Assembly: GCA_000697335.1 (NCBI GenBank)
Contig: JNEM01010602.1
Span: 1 to 44,711 of the forward strand
Length of the DNA stretch: 44,711 nucleotides
Source: Conidiobolus incongruus B7586
Taxonomy: Eukaryota; Entomophthoromycota; Entomophthoromycetes; Entomophthorales; Conidiobolaceae
Reading direction: 5' to 3'
Shown piece by piece: positions 9,447 to 20,400 of this stretch. The translations under genes were made by a program, and so were the position numbers. Under the pieces are notes generated by a model. That model did not search any database. It was not told where the DNA came from and was given only the letters and a program-made list of their open reading frames with translations. How positions within the stretch are numbered: position 1 is the first letter of the stretch; every line of letters starts with the position of its first letter.

Positions 9447-10788
9447 ATGGAGTGTACTATTTGTCTTCAAAATAAAAATAAATTTTTCTGTAATACTTGC
9501 ATAACAGAAAGGTATAACTTATATTAATGCTAATTTTATTATACTAATTATAAATTATAGTTTAATTGATTACACAAATTTAAAAAATAATATAGAGATA
9601 TATTTTCCGAATATGAAAGAAATGATTCAAACTCATTATAATAAAAAATTAAATCAGTTTAAAGTAAATTATTTAAAAGACCAAATTAGTCAACTCAGAA
9701 TATTAGAAACTGAACTACCTAAAAAAATCACTGAAGGTACTTTGATTTATCATTTGTTTGTTTTATATATTAACTATGTGGTTGTATATTAGCTAAATCG
9801 AAAAATATGGAATTGAAAAGACAGAACCAAGAGAGACAACTTCGGATAGAAAATTTAAAAACAAAATTAAACAGTTTGATTGAGCAGTCTAGAACGGGAC
9901 AGGAAGCGTTCCTAAACAAATCAAAAGAACTTGACAGAGATACACAGGTTAGAACAGGTTACACTAGAAAAGGTCTAGTATATCAACTTCGGTCCATGGT
10001 TCATTTCAATCCTATGGACAGTTCTGTGACTCAACAGCTTGAAAAGCTAAGAATTTCTAAAGAAAATCACAAAAATAAGAAAACTTCCAATACGGCACAA
10101 GAGAGTTATATGGAAATTTCCCAAACCGAATCACCCTACTTTAAATTTTACTGTAAGTGACACTATATTACGTATTGAATGCATTCCTTATTTATAAATT
10201 TTAGCTCAATTTAGCGGAGGTGTATTACACCTTATACATGTAGTCAATTTAGCATCTCAGTATCTCGGAAAACTTCTACCATTTTCAGTTGTATATCGAG
10301 GATCAGTTCCTTACCTTGAGCACGATTTTATCCATTTCCAAAATATCTCCGAAATTCCATTATTTCTACTGGATCAGAACCAAGATTATCATCCATTATT
10401 GCTAGCTATTAGTTTCTATAATCTAGCATATCTCTGTTTCACTCAATCAATCATCCTCACATCGCAAGATTACTTAAATTGGCCAAATCACCTTCAGCAA
10501 CTGTTTAAAATCTGTCAACACAGAGTCCAGCAGACTAATATTGGCATCACTCAGCTGAGCTATCAGCTGGATGCCAATTTCAAACTTGAATTCAAAGAAT
10601 TACTCGAGTTAATCACTAAACAATTCAAAGGTCATCAAGCTAGCTCTAGTCTCACGATGGACAAATTCCTTTTAGATGATTATTTTAACCCAGATGAGGA
10701 TAGTTCTAAAGGTGAGGATGATCCTTGGGATATTGTGGACGTTGTACTGCCACCAACACCGTCTGAATTACATGCTGTCGGAATATGA
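9447..10788 (+). CDS. ATG14: Autophagy protein Atg14 (PI3-kinase complex I subunit)
   Basis: Four exons: 9447-9511, 9561-9736, 9793-10152 and 10205-10788; 394 aa, all phases consistent, introns 49-56 nt. The N-terminus MECTICLQNKNKFFCNTC has the paired CxxC motifs typical of Atg14 and absent from Vps38/UVRAG. A coiled coil follows (about residues 45-125; LKDQISQLRILETELPKKI, then a Lys/Gln/Glu-rich part). The C-terminal region has the Atg14/UVRAG-family pattern SGGVLHLIHVVNLASQYLG, then LPFSVVYRGS, and ends in an acidic tail with DDPWDIVDVVLPPTPSE. Atg14 targets Vps34-Vps15-Atg6 to the phagophore assembly site. I see no obvious BATS-type amphipathic end. Vps38/UVRAG is the alternative assignment, but the N-terminal cysteines favour Atg14. 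Confidence 0.8.
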
Positions 10789-11135
10789 CTTAATTTTATA
10801 ATAGTTTTTGTTAAAATATTTTTGAAATTTATATATATTATTTCTTTGTATAATAAAATCCAATTAATTGATACTTTGATCTATATATTATTGATTTTAA
10901 TTATGATCAGAAGAGATATGGTAATCAAACATTGTATAAAAATATTTAAGAACAAGGTGATGTAAATGTAAAAATTAGAACTGAAATAGTAATTTACAAA
11001 ATTTGAAAGATTAATGAAAATATGGGGCCGAAATAAAAAAATAAAAATGAAAAAAATGAAAATATGGTAGAATTCAGAAAAAAATTACTTTAAATTATAC
11101 ATATTAACATATACTTACATTTGAGAGATCAAGAT
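10789..11135. other. Spacer between ATG14 and tRNA-Ile
   Basis: AT-rich DNA with the ATG14 3' end (several AATAAA-like sequences, for example near 10851) and the tRNA upstream region. No gene seen. Confidence 0.5.
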
Positions 11136-11209
11136 GCTCTCATAGCTCAGCTGGTTAGAGCGTGGTGCTAATAACGCCAAGGTCACAGGTTCGATCCCTG
11201 TTGGGAGCA
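11136..11209 (+). tRNA. tRNA-Ile, anticodon AAT
   Basis: A 74-nt cloverleaf without intron. The acceptor arm GCTCTCA pairs with TGGGAGC (one G-T wobble), the D arm contains AGCTCAGCTGGTTAGAGC, and the anticodon loop GCTAATAACGC has AAT. The T arm ACAGGTTCGATCCCTGT contains the Pol III B box. The adenine at 34 is expected to become inosine. CCA is not encoded, as is normal in eukaryotes. It lies between convergent ATG14 and GPI1. Confidence 0.97.
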
Positions 11210-11234
11210 TTTTAGATCATTTTATACGTTTTTT
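11210..11234 (+). terminator. Pol III terminator T-runs after tRNA-Ile
   Basis: TTTT directly follows the discriminator base at 11210-11213. A second TTTT follows at 11220-11223 and a longer run at about 11229-11234. Short T-runs are the standard Pol III stop signal. Confidence 0.7.
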
Positions 11235-11400
11235 ATTTTTGTAAATTATTTATTAGATCTCCATCAACATACTTTTTAACAATACTTACGTTAAAATAAC
11301 TATTAATAAAATTATTCCAAATATTAATTAAATCCTGACTAAACTTGGAATATTTACAAAAATTTGACTATTATAATACAAATTAATATTATACATCAAT

Positions 11401-13392
11401 TTAACATTTACAAATTACCTCGATTAAATAGACAGTATTATTTTGATTCATTTGGTCTATTTGATAACTTAATCTAATTCCATCTATCAAACAAAATTTT
11501 ATATATTAATTAAATTGATATTCATAAAATAATTAAGGTAAAATTACCATAAAATCTTTGAGGAAATATAAATCTCGAAAAATAACTCCAAATAGGTAAA
11601 AAATTTAAGAGGTTAATGAATAATTTAAAAATGCCCTGAATCCAGAAAACTAATATCCATCCCTAATTTTATCAAATAAATTGAATAAATATATATCATA
11701 ATTTAAAATAAATTATCAATTACCATAGTGAAATTAGTGTAATAAATGAAAATCGAAGGGAATAAAAAGGTTAAGAAGGTGAATAAAATAGAACCAATGA
11801 TGATGTGATCTAAATGATAATCACCCAAATCGACTCTCTGTCTTAATGGGTTCCACTTTTTACCTATTAAATTGATTAATATCAAATAAAACTATAATAT
11901 TATAAGTTAGTTACCTAGGAATAAGTAATAAAGGGAGATTAAAATAGTTCGATGCCAATAGAAAATTTTTCTAGCAACTAGATAGAACCAATAGATGTGT
12001 AATAAACTGATTGACAAGATATCACACGATAAGCTCAAACAGAAACTCAAACCAAAGAATCCAATTAGACCAATAACTTCGATTAAATCGGAGCAATAGG
12101 GTTTTAGAGGATTTAAAAATAAGACTTAATAATCATTAACAATACAACAAATTGCTAAAATATGTTTAATAATTTACCATTCCAGTTAATAATAAACCAA
12201 GAAAATAAACCACTTAAGAAGTGTACCAATTTACTGTTCAATTTCAGCCCCACGGGATATTCCCTAAGCCAATTCATAATCTCTTGAGGCAGTTTAAGCG
12301 TATATTCATCGATAAAATGAATAGTCAATCGACTGACATGATTTTTATGATTAATTAAATAGTAGCCAATTAAACCGCCCAATATCATATCGAATATAAT
12401 CATGTAGATATTAGACCAAAATCTATTATAAACAAATAAATATATTAAAATTTCACACTTAATCTATGAATTTACTTGAATTGATTAGAATAATAATAAT
12501 TAATAGGCTCTAATTCATAACCCTTCAAAATAATATTGAATTGATTAAAACGAAAGTTTAATTGATTCACTATAAGTCAAAATGCTATGTTAATAACTAA
12601 ATATAAGTATAATAGATTAAAGGTTTACCTAAATTTTCAAAAATAGGAAATTTTAATTGAATTAAATTGTTAAATTGGTCAATTTGGTTAATTGATTTAT
12701 TTTCAATTTTTTGTTGGATTAGAGGATATAAATTAATCTAAAAAACATATAATTAATTAATAATAATAATATTATTATACAATAAATAAATCACCAATTG
12801 AATCAACTGATTAAAATCAATATCCGATTCTAACACGCAAGCATTCTTTAGATGAGCATCCATTTTTACTTGATTCGGATGATTAATGGAATTTAAATTT
12901 TTTATATAATAAAAATTTAATGATGATAAATTGGGTAAATTAAAATAAAATTGTTGAATACTATTAGATTTAATGAGAATGTCATTGGTTTTACTATTGG
13001 TTAATATTATTAGTTATTCATTAATACCTATAAATAATTGATTTACCTGGTTAATTTTAGTTGATATTCATTCGATAGAATGATATCGTCAGGATGAATT
13101 TCAGCCTCATCAATAGGTAATAATTCTCCCAACACCTTAAGCTCATAAGATTGATTTAAATAATGTTTTATCCATTTATTACCGATCTGAATAGTTTCAT
13201 TCACTTCATTATTATCCTAATTTGATATGAATAATTATAAATCATAAATTATTTAATAAGTATAGTGAATACCTTTAATCCTAAAAATAATATTAAAATA
13301 TTAAATTGATTAAATTGAATACCAACGCATTGACCAATTGGTTGAGGTATTGAATGGAGTTTTGGTAAATAAAATTTAACAAATTTTGTCAT
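11401..13392 (-). CDS. GPI1: GPI-GlcNAc transferase subunit Gpi1 (PIG-Q)
   Basis: Ten exons on the minus strand: 13392-13273, 13216-13047, 12993-12795, 12737-12629, 12569-12476, 12422-12178, 12124-11915, 11863-11724, 11662-11548, 11483-11401. All nine introns are 51-64 nt and all phases agree; 494 aa. The N-terminal half is Asn/Ile-rich and poorly conserved. The C-terminal half has several hydrophobic segments and the signature of PIG-Q/Gpi1: WLREYPVGLKLNSKL, then NPLKPYCSDLIEVIGLIGF, HIYWFYLVARKI, and GKKWNPLRQRVDLGDYHLDH followed by IIIGSILFTFLTFLFPSIF. Gpi1 is a membrane subunit stabilising the ER complex that transfers GlcNAc to phosphatidylinositol, the first step of GPI-anchor synthesis. 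Start chosen because the first exon reads cleanly from ATG at 13392 into a perfect GTATTC donor. Its pathway would serve the Thr-rich protein at 25.3 kb. Confidence 0.93.
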
Positions 13393-14680
13393 TTTTTATT
13401 GTTTGAATTAATACTAAAGGGACTATTTTCTCAAAAACGGTTTAATACGATTATTAAAAATTATGGGATCAATTGTATTAAATTCAATTTTTTTTGAATT
13501 TTTGGTGTATGAAAGATGGATAAAAATGACTTTAAGTTTCGAAATAGATTAGAGATATATATTATCATTGTACTTTTTGAAAAGTTATCATACATTATCG
13601 TTCTGATTATTTCTTATCTAACATTGAATTTGGATTTAAGTGGCAAATCTTTAAAAATAATTCATTTGAGTAAAATTTGCCAATTCAATAATTGCTTAAT
13701 TGAAACCATAAAATAATATAACAATATTATTCGATATTAGATCATATTATATTATTGTATTTATTTATTTATTCATTGTCATATGATTTATAGGTTATTT
13801 AGTAGTACAATTGACTGGGTTTAAATTGTAAATTAATATAGAAAATATATGATATATTTGTATTATAATCAAATGATCAATTTTTGACATCATTAGTTTC
13901 AATTTTAATACTAAAACAAATTAAACAAAAAATCAGAAATAACGCCGATTATTGACAAAAATAATGAATACAAAATCGATAATAATATCATTAGTAACCT
14001 GTAAACCGCTAAATTATATAAATTTATTATTTATAAAGAAAATTAAATTGAATAATGGGAATGTTAAAATAATTATAATTTAATAATTAAAGGTTGAAAT
14101 ATCCTTCAAAATTTGGTAATAATCATTATTCAAATAGAAAATCCTTTCTTCATTATTAATTAAAAAATTAGTACATTGGACTACTTAGTTCAAAGGTGTT
14201 GGGCTGATAAAAATATGATCTACGAATTTAATTCGTGTACTGTTAAATTTCAATCCAATTTTGATTATAAGTATTTGCATAAAATTTAATAAACCTTTTC
14301 AAGTTAAATAAATTCATAAAAATATCTATTAGTTCAATGACTAATGTGATATAATCTTTATAAAGTATTATCAAAATATTTATTAATTTGCATAATAAAA
14401 TGATCTAATATATATACATACGAAATATAAAGCTATCAAAATATTTCAGATAATATGGAGGTAATAATTGCGGATGAAATTAATTGTATCAGCCAAATTC
14501 AATCTGCACAAATTTAGGTAATCTGTTTGAAAGTGCCAAATGATATAAATTGGGTAAACCTGTACAATTTAATGAATTTTTAACTTCTGTCACTTCATCC
14601 TTTGGAACTGAAACCTTCATCTAACTCCACCCACTCATCTAGTACTTAATCTCTATATTCCCCATATTTTTCTCGCTTTC
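13393..14680. other. Divergent intergenic region between GPI1 and SPA2
   Basis: AT-rich DNA. A 66-codon ORF at 13516-13716 (+) is Ile/Leu/Asn-rich and looks like chance. An inverted repeat ACGAATT-T-AATTCGT lies at 14222-14236. The last 60 bases before SPA2 are pyrimidine-rich, as in a leader. No gene supported. Confidence 0.5.
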
Positions 14681-16653
14681 ATGTCCAAGTCTTCAGACAA
14701 GCAGATCAACAATCAGCTAGATAAGTTTGAGCCTGAAATGGATCGTTTTTTAAATTATTACAGGAGCGTTCAGGCATTTTTAAAAACACAGCCCTTAGGT
14801 AATAACCATCCATCCAGCAATATTCAGTTTATTAACCCTGATTCCTACGATGTAGTCCACGAAAATGAACAAACTTTTACACCACATCTAATCAAACTCT
14901 CATCCCAGCAACTTCAGCTCTTATTGAAAGATGTCAGCTTGGAAATTATCCGAAGGAAAGAAGGCCTATTGACCAGTGAGTTTCATAATTAAATCAGCAA
15001 TTCAAGTTTCATTAATCAAAGTATTTAGTGTATTTAAAAACAGATCATTTAATCAGTAATGATGTATTTGGAAAGAGATATATATCAGATATTGATGCAA
15101 AATCCTTCAGAACATTAGCAAGTAACTTGCTTCAAGTATTCAAATCCAAGTATCCAAACTTAATGGATGTAAGAATCACCATCATTTGTATTGATAAAAC
15201 TGATAAACTTATATTTTATAATAGTCCATCGACAAATATGATCCCAATATCACTGTATTAAGTGCTTCTTTCAATCAAGATGGTGAAGTCATATCAGATA
15301 TTTCTCCAAATATTTTATCTAGAAAAATCCCTGAATATGAGAATATTAAACAAAAAAGCTCAGACGACACACTTCAATCTGCCTTTGATAGTTTATTGGA
15401 TAACAATAACAAAAATGTAGATCAAGAAATTATACATTAAGACAAATCGTTTACATTGTCTATTTATAGGATAAAATCAGGAAGACTCAAGCTGATTCAT
15501 TATACAATTCTGAAGCTCAAGTTCGAGTAGCATATCAGAGAATTAAAGAGTTAGAACAAGCTTTAAAGGTATGTTGTTGATATTCTAATATAAAAACGAA
15601 TTACTAATATATAATCATAGAGTGTTATTGGAATTAAAGAATCTCAATCTATTGACACACAAGAAGTGCTATCAATTATCGAGTTAAATAAAAAATTAAC
15701 CGAGGTATACTATGTACAATTACCAACTATTTCATTTCTAATCTTTGAACCTTAAAGGATAATGAAAAGTTAAAAAAGAGCGAAAGTCAACTCAAGAAGA
15801 AAATATCGAAACTGGAAGCTGAGTTGAAGAGCACGAACTCAAATCAAATTAAGAATAATCCTAATATAAATAATATCAAACAGGTAATTTAATTTATCAA
15901 ATAGTAAGAGCATACAATTAATAAGATTCATTTTAGGAATCTCAGAAATCAGCTACCAATCAAAAACCACAAATGAATGGTAAAATATTCTTAAGATCTT
16001 TTTATATACCATATTTATTTTTCATTTTAGTTAAAACAGATAATATCGAAAAACAAATCAAGAATTCAGGATATTTCAAAATTCCAAATTCTGAGTTAAA
16101 TCAATTGAAAAGCTGCATTAATGACTTGTTGTATGCAGTTAAATCCCAGAAATCATCACAGGTCCTATCTGTCACACAAAAAGTTATCACTTCTTACCAT
16201 CCAGTCATAAAACAGTTAGGAGATATTAAGGATTCAAACGAAGTTCATTCATCGGAAGAAATCGCCAAACTAAATAATTTGAGATCTTCTATTTCTAAGA
16301 ATATCAAACTAATCCTCTCATGCTCCAAATCCTATTCCTCCAATCCAGATCCTTCCCTCATGTATCAATTCGAATCTTTGGCAGAAAGCTTGAAGGACTA
16401 TACTGAACAACTTGAAAAATTGAGCTCATCTCAACCAGCTAATATTGCTAACAAAGCAATTCAGTTTGCCAAATGCTCAAAACCAAATCCTCTGAAAATA
16501 ATTGTTGGTGACATCAGCTGCAGCTCTGACGATGACAAATTCCCCGAAACACCGCTAACCGGTGGACTAGAAACCTCCGGTATTTACAATCTCGGTGGAT
16601 TGGTTTACTCTCCAGCACTTACACAAGACATTTATCCTATTAGGACTATTTAA
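14681..16653 (+). CDS. SPA2: Spa2-like polarisome scaffold with SHD repeats and coiled coil
   Basis: Eight exons: 14681-14975, 15029-15168, 15225-15416, 15470-15568, 15621-15704, 15758-15883, 15937-15979, 16031-16653; 533 aa, seven introns of 51-56 nt, all phases consistent. The N-terminal Spa2/GIT homology domain has two repeats: LSSQQLQLLLKDVSLEIIRR (about 73-92), and FGKRYISDIDAKSFRTLASN (112-131) running on to a YPN. A disordered linker follows, then a coiled coil (about 210-300). The C-terminal helical domain (about 327-460) resembles the Spa2/GIT C-terminal region. Spa2 scaffolds formins, Pea2/Bud6 and MAP kinases at growing tips. At 533 aa it is much shorter than ascomycete Spa2, closer to a minimal form. 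The 22 residues that would precede KTDNIEKQ in a longer frame are intron (15980-16030). A GIT-family ArfGAP is excluded because no ArfGAP zinc finger precedes the SHD. Confidence 0.8.
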
Positions 16654-17427
16654 TGATCTGCATTCAATAATTGTGCTTAATTCATTTCGAATCAATAATT
16701 AATTAATATACTGTTTATATTGATTGAAAATGGAAAATAATTAGATCATGCTTAATGAGAAATGATAATCGAATTCACGCTTTAATTTATAATCTAATCA
16801 GTAATGGTGTATAATATATTTAAAAAATGAATAAACAATTAATTAATTTTATCAAATACCTTTTTATATCACATGTATTTTCTTAAACTAAATTATTATA
16901 TAAAATTTTTAGTTCATTTTACTATGACACTAAATTGTCAACATTATTTAAAAAACGTCTATGATATATAATTGTGATGTTATTATATAAACTAATTAAA
17001 AATGTATAATAAAGTTTTATTTGATATATTTACTATGCAAATATTGTGTTTTTATATTGTTATATTAAATCAATTATATTCTTATATGAAGGAATATTAA
17101 CATTTATTGTATTTATAATATAAAAATTGTCAGTATTTTAATTATAAAGAGTTTAATTCATTAATTTTAAGATGAATCTATTTATTAATATTAGATAGTT
17201 ACATTTGTCTAAAATATTCTTACTAAAAGTAGATTTTATACTATTAAACTATTTTACATTTAAGTAATGCCAAGTTTGAAAGAATGATTATAAATTATAA
17301 TCCCATAAATATTTTTTAATCAAATTGAATATAAATACTGCATTCAAACTGTGTCTTAAACTATTGAATTACATAATGAATAAACAATCATAAATATTAT
17401 TAACTAAATATAAATAAAATAATCAAA
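16654..17427. other. Spacer between SPA2 and TAF2
   Basis: AT-rich intergenic DNA between two genes on the same strand: SPA2 3' end, then the TAF2 promoter. Nothing else recognisable. Confidence 0.5.
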
Positions 17428-20400
17428 ATGGACAAAGAAGAATCAAAAATGTTTTATTTGCATCATCAAAAATTCACTCTTGACATTGATATGAACTCAA
17501 GAGTCATATTGGTAATTTCCCTTTGACATTCATTTTATAGTTAAATTTATTGAACTCTTTTATTTCAGGGTTTTACAGAACTACAAATTTATTTTAATAC
17601 TGTTGAAGCTCAATTTATAAGATTAAATGTTAAAAAAGCTGGTAAAATTTTCATTCGGTTTAATTTATTATTGAATTTTCTAATTTTTACTCTATTAAAG
17701 ATATACTCAGTGTTAAAGTAAACGGAATAAAAGCTAAATATGATAGATATGACCCTTGTTTTGAGCTCTGTAACTCTGTAGAATTATCTAAAGCTTCACC
17801 TAATTGTTATTATTCTTTTAAAAAATTATATGACTTGGCTCAAGCGAGTGGAGATCATGGAGAATTGGTAATTTTGATTCCGCCTGAAATTAATTTAAAT
17901 ATGGTATTTTATCTTGTATATTTATTGCTCTGCTTATATTATTAACCTTAATACCTTTCAGAATCTTTCTCCTAATGTTACCAATCCAACTGGTAAATTC
18001 AACATTATGTTTTCAATTTCATAACTTACTAATTTTTTGAAGGAGTTTCCTCAGTGCCGTTATTAGTTCAAATTGAATATTTAGTTAGTTCACCTGAAAC
18101 TGGTGTTTTATTTTCATCAAATGGAAGAGAATCGGACGTTCAGGTATTTGAAATTCCTTCAAACTTTTTTTACAAAGACTAAAAAAATACTAGAAATCTT
18201 CTTATTTCTATACCAGCAATCACTTAGGACCCGGAGATGTTAGATGCTGGCTTCCATGTCTCGATGATATGCATGAACGATGTACTTGGGAAATGAATTT
18301 TGTAGTCACACAACCTGAAACAGATTTATCAAAATCAAAATTATCAGTAATAGCATCAGGAGAACTAATAGGACAGGAAACACATCCTCATGACCCAAAC
18401 AGGATGATTTATAAATATTATGTATCTTTTCCATGTCCTGCATATCTATTATCGTTTGCAATTGGAGATTTTGAAAATATTGTTTTTGGTGAAATGGAAG
18501 GATATGCACCCCAAACCGACTCAAATGAGAAATTAACACTTGACATGAGTAAAGCTGTCGTTGCATACTGCCCTAAAGGATGGAAACACGAACTTAAAAA
18601 CTCTAGTGAGGTTGTAAGCAAAGCTATGAGCTTTTATATAAATAATTTTAGTACATATCCTTTTGACTCATTTAAACTTGTCTTTTTGGAAACTTCACAT
18701 TCGCCAGTTAGCATCGGTGCAGAGGTTGCAATCCTTGGTCTCAACTTTTTATTCTCAGAAGATATTATTGATCAAGCTTATGAGACACGGAGAGCTATTG
18801 GTCTCGCTTTGGCTACACAGTGGTTTGGTGTCAATGTCGTTCCAAAACTATGGTAAAATAATTATTTTATTACCTATCATATTAAAATTATGCTTACTAT
18901 GTTATATAGCTCTGATATTTGGTTGATACTGGGATTAAGTGGATTCATGAATTCTTTATTTTTAAAATCACATTTTGGAGTAAATGAATATCGATACAGG
19001 TTAAAAATGGTATTATTGAACTACAATGTTTATTTATAACAATAACTCAACAGTTTATAGGATATGATAAGAGTATGTCAACTCGACTCCAACCGCCCGC
19101 CTCTATGTAACGCTTTAATGACTTGTCCATATGATCCAGAAGATTTGTATTTTATGAACCTTAAAGCTCCAATCGTCTTATATATGATCAATAAGCAAAT
19201 GGTTAAAAGTGGTAAATCCCACGGACTATTTAGGGTAATACCAGAAATAATAAGAGCAACCATGAGTGGAGAATTTGGAGTTGGAAATTCTCTTAGTACT
19301 CACTGGTTCTTAAAATGTTGTAGAAAAATGAGTAAAGTTGATTTTAAATCCTTTGCAGAACAATGGATCTATGGAAGCGGTTGTCCAAAATTTACCTTTA
19401 CCTACTCATTTAACAGAAAGAAGATGGTTGTTGAAATCAATATGACCCAAACAACCACAAATGATGGTATTAATCAAGAAGACAAAGCTTGGCTTGAAAT
19501 CGTGAAACCAACAAAATACTTTACTGGTTATATGACGGCCTGTATTTGTGAAGCAGATGGAACACCATATGAACATATCCTTGATATCCAAGAGCCAGAA
19601 AAGAAGTTTGAAGTTCAGTTTAATACCAAATATAAGCGTATTCGTAGAAATACCAAAAGATTTCAACTTCGAAAACAAGCCGCTGCAGCTGCTGAAGCAA
19701 TTGTTAAAGATCAATTGGATGTAGATAATGCGGAAGTAGACGATCTGTTTTTGGCTGAAGAAGGAAATGAAAAAGAAAAAGAGGAATGGCAAATTGTTGA
19801 GTGGGGTGAAGATGATGAAGAAAGTTTAGCTAGGTAAACGACATAATTGAATAGTGTACTTATTTTAAAATATTTAACTTTTGCAGTGCAACCTTTGAGT
19901 GGATTCGTATGGATTCTGATTTTGAATGGATCTCTGAAATTACTCTTGATCAACCGGATTACATGTGGGCGGGTCAACTGGAAAAAGATCGCGACGTAGT
20001 TTCTCAATATGAAGTGAGTTTAATTTTATATTCAATTGAATATTTATTAACATTATATTAGGCTGTTCAAGCATTAAAAAATCTGCCTTCTGCCGCATGT
20101 TCCACAACTTTGCTTCGCACAGTTATGAATAGTCAATGCTATTACCGAGTAAGAGGAGAAGCAGCGCACGCTTTAGTATATGTAAGCATTGCAACATATA
20201 TAAACATTTTTCAAAAAATTAATTACCTCATAAATTCTTATAGTGCGCCAAATCTAGATTCAACAATATTGGCCTATACCATCTTTTGAAAATATTTCAT
20301 CGCAAATATTGTTGTAATATTCTTAATGAAGGTGAAGAATTGGATCGTTTCGTGTTGAAACCTAATGACTTTTCTAATTTATCCGAATATTTCGTTCAAA

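Noticed and set aside
13516-13716. 66-codon ORF between GPI1 and SPA2
   Set aside because: Same chance-like composition; no domain.
15973-16030. Alternative SPA2 start with a hydrophobic leader
   Set aside because: The hydrophobic residues are the translation of an intron (GTAAAA ... TTTTAG); the spliced frame joins exons 7 and 8 cleanly.
18211-18220. TAF2 acceptor at ACCAG/CAATC
   Set aside because: It puts the next exon out of frame and into a stop; the TACTAG acceptor at 18193 keeps the frame and gives a normal 50-nt intron.
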